Of a stretch of 64,000 nt of DNA, positions 60,424-64,000 are shown one piece after another. Below the pieces are notes generated by a model, which saw nothing but the letters and a program-made list of their open reading frames with translations, had not been told where the DNA came from and ran no database searches. The position numbers and the translations under genes were made by a program. How positions within the stretch are numbered: position 1 is the stretch's first letter; the number at the start of each line of letters is the position of its first letter. The DNA comes from RZYX01 sp036654375 (GTDB lineage: Bacteria > Bacillota > Clostridia > Oscillospirales > Acutalibacteraceae): assembly GCA_036654375.1 (NCBI GenBank), contig JAVVSD010000002.1:86027-150026 (forward strand), written 5' to 3'.

Positions 60424-61212
60424 TTATTTATCAACAACTATGTTAGTTTCAACATTCTTAAACTCGCCTGCAAACTTTTCTGACAAATCAATTAAATACT
60501 TCATTTTGGGGTTAATCACCTCTGCTAAAAAGGGTATATTTGATTTTAATATAAGCTTAAAAAGAGGCAATACCCTCTCTGCAACTGGCTCTTTAACCAT
60601 ATCAACATAGGCAAAATCATTTTTAAAGGCTTCAGATGCAAAAGCTACAACAGCTTCCTTGTTTGGAAAACTTAGGCTGAATTTTACATCTCTTGGAGTA
60701 AGTCCATCATCGCCATATCTTTTAAGCTTTTTTATTATGTTTTGTGTTTCGATTGTTTTAATTTGAAATTCATTTGGATACAAAAGCTCAAAGTATTCTT
60801 TGCCCTTTGGGTCAAATACTATGTCTGTTTCTGTATGCCTGAACGCGGAGTCAAGTAATGCGCTGAAAATTCCGGAAGCCTTCTGCGCATTTTTTTTTGA
60901 AACATAATAAAGAAGAAACACATACCCCTTTGCGCAAACAATTCCCCTGCCTGCGTAAACACCCTCGATATGCTGTGAAATCATTGACTCGATTGTGTGA
61001 ATATGAGCAATCTCAGCGTCACTAACCAAACCACTGTCATAATCTTTCATGTAAATTTCCATCTGAATTTTAATACAATGGTCAAAACTTTCTGATGGAA
61101 ATTGATTGCTAAGAGCCATATTACATGATAAAAAGACAGGCAAATCATCTGTTTCTTCAATATATTCACAAAATCGCATTTCAGGCTCGAGTTTTGGTGT
61201 AAATAATCCCAT
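60424..61212 (-). CDS. DUF695/RraB-like protein
   Basis: 262 residues, cytosolic. The C-terminal half (about 165-230) has RYGDDGLTPRDVKFSLSFPNKEAVVAF, which resembles the RraB RNase E-inhibitor fold; the N-terminal half may be DUF695. Both assignments are from pattern memory and moderate. SigA promoter at 61249-61277. First gene of the long minus-strand block. Confidence 0.5.
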   Translation of the reverse strand: MGLFTPKLEPEMRFCEYIEETDDLPVFLSCNMALSNQFPSESFDHCIKIQMEIYMKDYDSGLVSDAEIAHIHTIESMISQHIEGVYAGRGIVCAKGYVFLLYYVSKKNAQKASGIFSALLDSAFRHTETDIVFDPKGKEYFELLYPNEFQIKTIETQNIIKKLKRYGDDGLTPRDVKFSLSFPNKEAVVAFASEAFKNDFAYVDMVKEPVAERVLPLFKLILKSNIPFLAEVINPKMKYLIDLSEKFAGEFKNVETNIVVDK

Positions 61213-61248
61213 AAAATACCTCTTCGTAAAATAAAAATTATTGCTTAT

Positions 61249-61277
61249 ATTGTATCATACTAATGATATATTTACAA
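61249..61277 (-). promoter_or_regulatory. SigA promoter for the ppi/ispF block
   Basis: Minus strand TTGTAA (61272-61277), 17-base spacer, TACAAT (61249-61254), 37 bases before the start codon. Confidence 0.65.
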
Positions 61278-61521
61278 GACTTATGGCACACAAGCAACAA
61301 ACTAATATGATGTTTTTATCATTAAAATATATCATGCTTTATTGGCTTTTTTTATAAAATTTTGTCAAAAAAAACATATTAGAATAATATATTGAAATAT
61401 TTGAATTTAATTAGAATTTTTATATTTTTTTAAATTATATTTTTATTGTTACCATTAACCAAATGTTTTTGTAAAGTTTTATTAAATGTATATTACATTA
61501 TTAATTTTTTAGGAGATATTC
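61278..61521. other. AT-rich intergenic stretch, no gene seen
   Basis: With the adjacent promoter this fills a 309-base gap between divergent genes. Only the ribosome site AGGAGA for the HPr-like gene is recognisable. A promoter for that gene is not clear, which would fit a sporulation sigma factor, but I did not find a clear match. Confidence 0.4.
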
Positions 61522-61788
61522 ATGGAGAACATAGAGTTTGAATGTAAAGTTCCATATAACATTAAGAAAATTAATGCGGATGTTTTAAGTCACAGCTTAA
61601 CCCCATTCGCGAGTGAAATATATTTGTCAACAGATAAAACATATCGAAAATGTAATGCAAAATCTTCAATAGGCATTTTATCATTAGGGATAGAAAAGGA
61701 AGACAATGTGATTTTTGAGTTAAAAGGAATAAATTGTACCAACGATGCAGAAAAGCTTAAAAACATATTGAACTATTATAATATGTGA
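61522..61788 (+). CDS. HPr-like phosphocarrier-fold protein without the catalytic histidine
   Basis: 88 residues. The second half NAKSSIGILSLGIEKEDNVIFELKG aligns with the Ser46 region of HPr (KSIMGVMSLG), and length and end match. The first half lacks the GLHARPA motif with His15; the corresponding part is ADVLSHSLTPFASEIYL. It therefore cannot carry phosphate for PTS in the usual way but keeps the regulatory-serine region (Ser48). Comparable to Crh-type proteins, which also lack this His. Confidence 0.65.
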   Translation: MENIEFECKVPYNIKKINADVLSHSLTPFASEIYLSTDKTYRKCNAKSSIGILSLGIEKEDNVIFELKGINCTNDAEKLKNILNYYNM

Positions 61789-61805
61789 TTGATTAAAATT
61801 TGTTT

Positions 61806-61856
61806 TTAACTGACAAAGCAGTATTTAAAATTGCTGTTAGTTAAGGACAATTTTTT
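61806..61856 (+). terminator. hairpin after the HPr-like gene
   Basis: TTAACTGACAAAGCA (61806-61820) pairs imperfectly with TGCTGTTAGTTAA (61832-61844); TTTTTT follows after six bases. A plausible terminator. Confidence 0.5.
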
Positions 61857-61931
61857 ATGCTTTAAATACTAACAATTTTATTGTTGCTGAATATTATAAT
61901 TTATAAAACAAATATTTATAGGAGGAATATT

Positions 61932-62534
61932 ATGTCTGAAAATAATATTTCAATACAAAAACAAATTGATAAATATATTAGTCAAATGATTGATTACAAT
62001 AAAAAGTCAAAAAGTGTGTTTGAGGCTAATGAGCAAAATACTTTAGAGCCTAATTTTTTGTCTGACCACATCTATTCTGGCAATGATTTAGAATTTTCAA
62101 ATAACGAAGATGCTGAAAATCAATATAAAAAGTTTAAAAAGGAAAATCCCAGAAAAGGTTATATTCAAGTTAAGACATTAACAGTAAGAAGAACATATCC
62201 AGTTGAAGGAGCCAAAGCAACTGTTTACATAACCTTTGATGATAAGCAAAAATACATCATCACATCTACAAGTGCAGACAGCTCAGGACTCACGCCATTA
62301 ATTGCCTTGCCTGCAACAAAAAAAGAAGAGGCAGATAACCCAAATTCAATTAATCCTTATACTTCGTATACTGTTGTGGTGGAACACCCCGATTTTTTAC
62401 CGATGTATTTTTACAATGTTCCTGTTTTTGAAAATATCATTTCAACTCAAACAGCTGAAATGATTTTAAAGTCTGCAGCTGCTCCTGGACAAACAAAAAT
62501 CGAGGTTTATGAACGAGAACCAGCAAATTTATAA
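61932..62534 (+). CDS. beta-sandwich protein of unknown function, partner of the SpoIID-like gene
   Basis: 200 residues. The N-terminal third is charged and probably flexible. Residues about 75-190 read GYIQVKTLTVRRTYPVEGAKATVYI and resemble a carboxypeptidase-regulatory (transthyretin-like) fold. There is no signal peptide. GGAGGA before the ATG at 61932. It precedes the SpoIID-like/peptidoglycan-binding gene by 26 bases, so the two probably work together, perhaps in spore cortex or coat. Confidence 0.6.
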   Translation: MSENNISIQKQIDKYISQMIDYNKKSKSVFEANEQNTLEPNFLSDHIYSGNDLEFSNNEDAENQYKKFKKENPRKGYIQVKTLTVRRTYPVEGAKATVYITFDDKQKYIITSTSADSSGLTPLIALPATKKEEADNPNSINPYTSYTVVVEHPDFLPMYFYNVPVFENIISTQTAEMILKSAAAPGQTKIEVYEREPANL

Positions 62535-62560
62535 TATATAAATAAAGGAGAGGGTAAACA

Positions 62561-63925
62561 GTGTCTGAAGCTATTCGGCCCGTTATTCCTGCATATATTA
62601 CTGTACATCTTGGAACACCCGATAGCCCTGCTAAAAATGTCACTATACCATTTACAGAATACATAAAGAATGTTGCATCAAGCGAAATTTATCCTACTTG
62701 GCCCGAAAGTGCCATAAGAGCAAATCTTTATGCTATAATTTCGTTTGCACTTAACAGAATTTACACCGAATGGTATAGAAGTAAGGGTTATGATTTTGAT
62801 ATAACAAATTCAACACAATATGATCAAGCTTTTTTATATCAAAGAGATATTTTTGCAAATATTAGCAGAATTGTAGACGATATATTCAACGATTATGTTG
62901 TTAAGCAAGGCTCAATTGAACCATATGCAACAAAGTTTTGTAATGGAACAACCGTAACCTGTAAAGGACTATCTCAATGGGGTACCGTAACTGACGCAAA
63001 AAAAGGCTTATCTCCATATCAAATTTTGCAAAAATACTATGGAAAAAATATTGATATTATACAGAACGCACCCGTTGCAAATATTCCATTATCATATCCA
63101 GGTTCACCTTTAAGACTCGGCTCAAGCGGTAATGAAGTTAAGACGCTTCAACAAAACCTTAATAGAATAAGTAAAAACTGGCCAGCAATAACATATATAC
63201 CTGACCCAGATGGAATTTATGGAGTAATCACTCTTAAATCCGTTAAAAATTTTCAAAAAATTTTTGGATTAATTCCAGATGGCATCGTTGGAAAATCTAC
63301 TTGGTATAAAATAAAATCAGTATACAATGGCGTCAAGCAATTATCTGAATTAACTTCCGAAGGGTTATCTGCTGAAGAGGTAACACCTCTTTACCCAACC
63401 ATATTAAAAGAAGGCATGACAGGTAACTATGTAAAAATATTGCAGTACTATTTGGATGTCATTGCTTATTTTAACACAAATTTATCTATCATTGATGTTA
63501 ACGGAAAGTATGATAAAAACACAAAGAATGCTGTTATTAACTTTCAAAAAGAGTATAGTATTAATGCGGATGGTATTGTCGGACGACAAACATGGAATAA
63601 AATAACGGAAGTATATAAAAATATTTTGGAGTCATTACCTCCAGATTACTCTATGGGAAAGGCCAAACTCTATCCTGGAATAATTTTAGAAAAAGGCATG
63701 GAAAATTCATATATTTACGATTTACAATCCTACTTATCTGTTATTGGTGACACTTACACGCAAGTTCCAAAACCTAATATCACCGGCTACTTTGGTGACC
63801 AGACATATAATTCTGTAATTGCATTTCAAAATCTATTTGGGCTTAACCAAACAGGCGCAGTTGGCCCAATTGTATGGAATAAAATTGCTCAACTTTACGA
63901 TGATATTAAAGGCTTTAACGATTAG
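62561..63925 (+). CDS. SpoIID-like domain fused to three peptidoglycan-binding domains
   Basis: 454 residues. The N-terminal SpoIID/LytB-like part (about 28-165) has AIRANLYAIISFALNRIY, DITNSTQYDQAF and CKGLSQWGTVTDAKKG with YQILQKYYG. Three PG_binding_1 repeats follow (about 184-255, 283-352, 374-445), each with DGIYG/NGKYD/TGYFG, NFQ and GIVG-type motifs. No signal peptide, unlike SpoIID, so it may act in the mother cell or reach the spore surface otherwise. GTG start with GGAGAGG upstream. Confidence 0.75.
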   Translation: MSEAIRPVIPAYITVHLGTPDSPAKNVTIPFTEYIKNVASSEIYPTWPESAIRANLYAIISFALNRIYTEWYRSKGYDFDITNSTQYDQAFLYQRDIFANISRIVDDIFNDYVVKQGSIEPYATKFCNGTTVTCKGLSQWGTVTDAKKGLSPYQILQKYYGKNIDIIQNAPVANIPLSYPGSPLRLGSSGNEVKTLQQNLNRISKNWPAITYIPDPDGIYGVITLKSVKNFQKIFGLIPDGIVGKSTWYKIKSVYNGVKQLSELTSEGLSAEEVTPLYPTILKEGMTGNYVKILQYYLDVIAYFNTNLSIIDVNGKYDKNTKNAVINFQKEYSINADGIVGRQTWNKITEVYKNILESLPPDYSMGKAKLYPGIILEKGMENSYIYDLQSYLSVIGDTYTQVPKPNITGYFGDQTYNSVIAFQNLFGLNQTGAVGPIVWNKIAQLYDDIKGFND

Positions 63926-63954
63926 CCTTTATATATCCTAACTAATATATAAAT

Positions 63955-63999
63955 AGAAGAATCCATACAAGAGTAACATAATCTTGTATGGATTCTTCT
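63955..63999 (+). terminator. strong terminator after the SpoIID-like gene
   Basis: A perfect 18-bp stem (63955-63972 / 63982-63999) with a 9-base loop and ending in TTCTTCT at the window edge. Confidence 0.85.
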
Positions 64000-64000
64000 G

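Noticed and set aside
61278..61521. Sporulation sigma-factor promoter for the HPr-like gene
   Set aside because: Several AT-rich near-matches exist but none stands out, so I make no call.

Overview
The window is a low-GC, gene-dense piece of a spore-forming anaerobic Clostridia chromosome (Firmicutes). The evidence is the AT-rich sequence with strong GGAGG-type ribosome sites, sporulation genes (spoVM, ytfJ/gerW, a SpoIID-like protein), a class III fructose bisphosphatase, a sensory [FeFe] hydrogenase and the Firmicute order yicC-remA-gmk-rpoZ-priA-def-fmt-zinc protease-rsmB-rlmN-stp-prkC-rsgA-spoVM. I cannot assign a genus.

Left part (1-14600): partial recJ, two membrane proteins, a TetR regulator with a clear operator, then a five-gene operon (4082-9031) that resembles a D-alanylation (dlt) system. 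It has an adenylating enzyme, a carrier protein, an MBOAT acyltransferase and an extracytoplasmic SGNH protein, but is headed by its own Sfp-type phosphopantetheinyl transferase and has altered key residues. After it come an alpha/beta hydrolase, tRNA-Ala(GGC), a DUF3842 protein, fbp, a PflX-like radical SAM protein and a YjdF-like membrane protein.

CRISPR part (14897-20980): a compact type I-C effector operon, cas3-cas5c-cas8c(-internal cas11c)-cas7c. No cas4, cas1, cas2 or repeat array is in the window. It ends at a terminator.

Middle part (21143-32500), all on the minus strand: a lysophospholipase-like hydrolase, a uracil permease with a hairpin-rich leader, a phosphate module (Na/Pi transporter plus phoP-phoR-type two-component pair) behind four PHO-box repeats, a sensory hydrogenase/SpoIIE phosphatase pair, and a COG2509 FAD-dependent oxidoreductase preceded by a purine riboswitch of the guanine type (32385-32454).

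Right part (32600-61277), also on the minus strand: housekeeping and signalling genes. Read in transcription order they run from a DUF695/RraB-like protein through ppi, ispF, cdaA, cdaR (c-di-AMP synthesis), a VCBS-repeat protein, a two-component system, yqhQ-like DUF1385 and prmC. Next come an M50 protease with a possible pseudoknot leader, scpA, scpB, DUF2953, ytfJ, dacF and rluB. The block ends with the yicC to rsgA genes and the 27-residue spoVM. The far right (61522-63925) has plus-strand genes: an HPr-like protein lacking the catalytic histidine, a beta-sandwich protein and a SpoIID-like/peptidoglycan-binding fusion, ending at a strong terminator.
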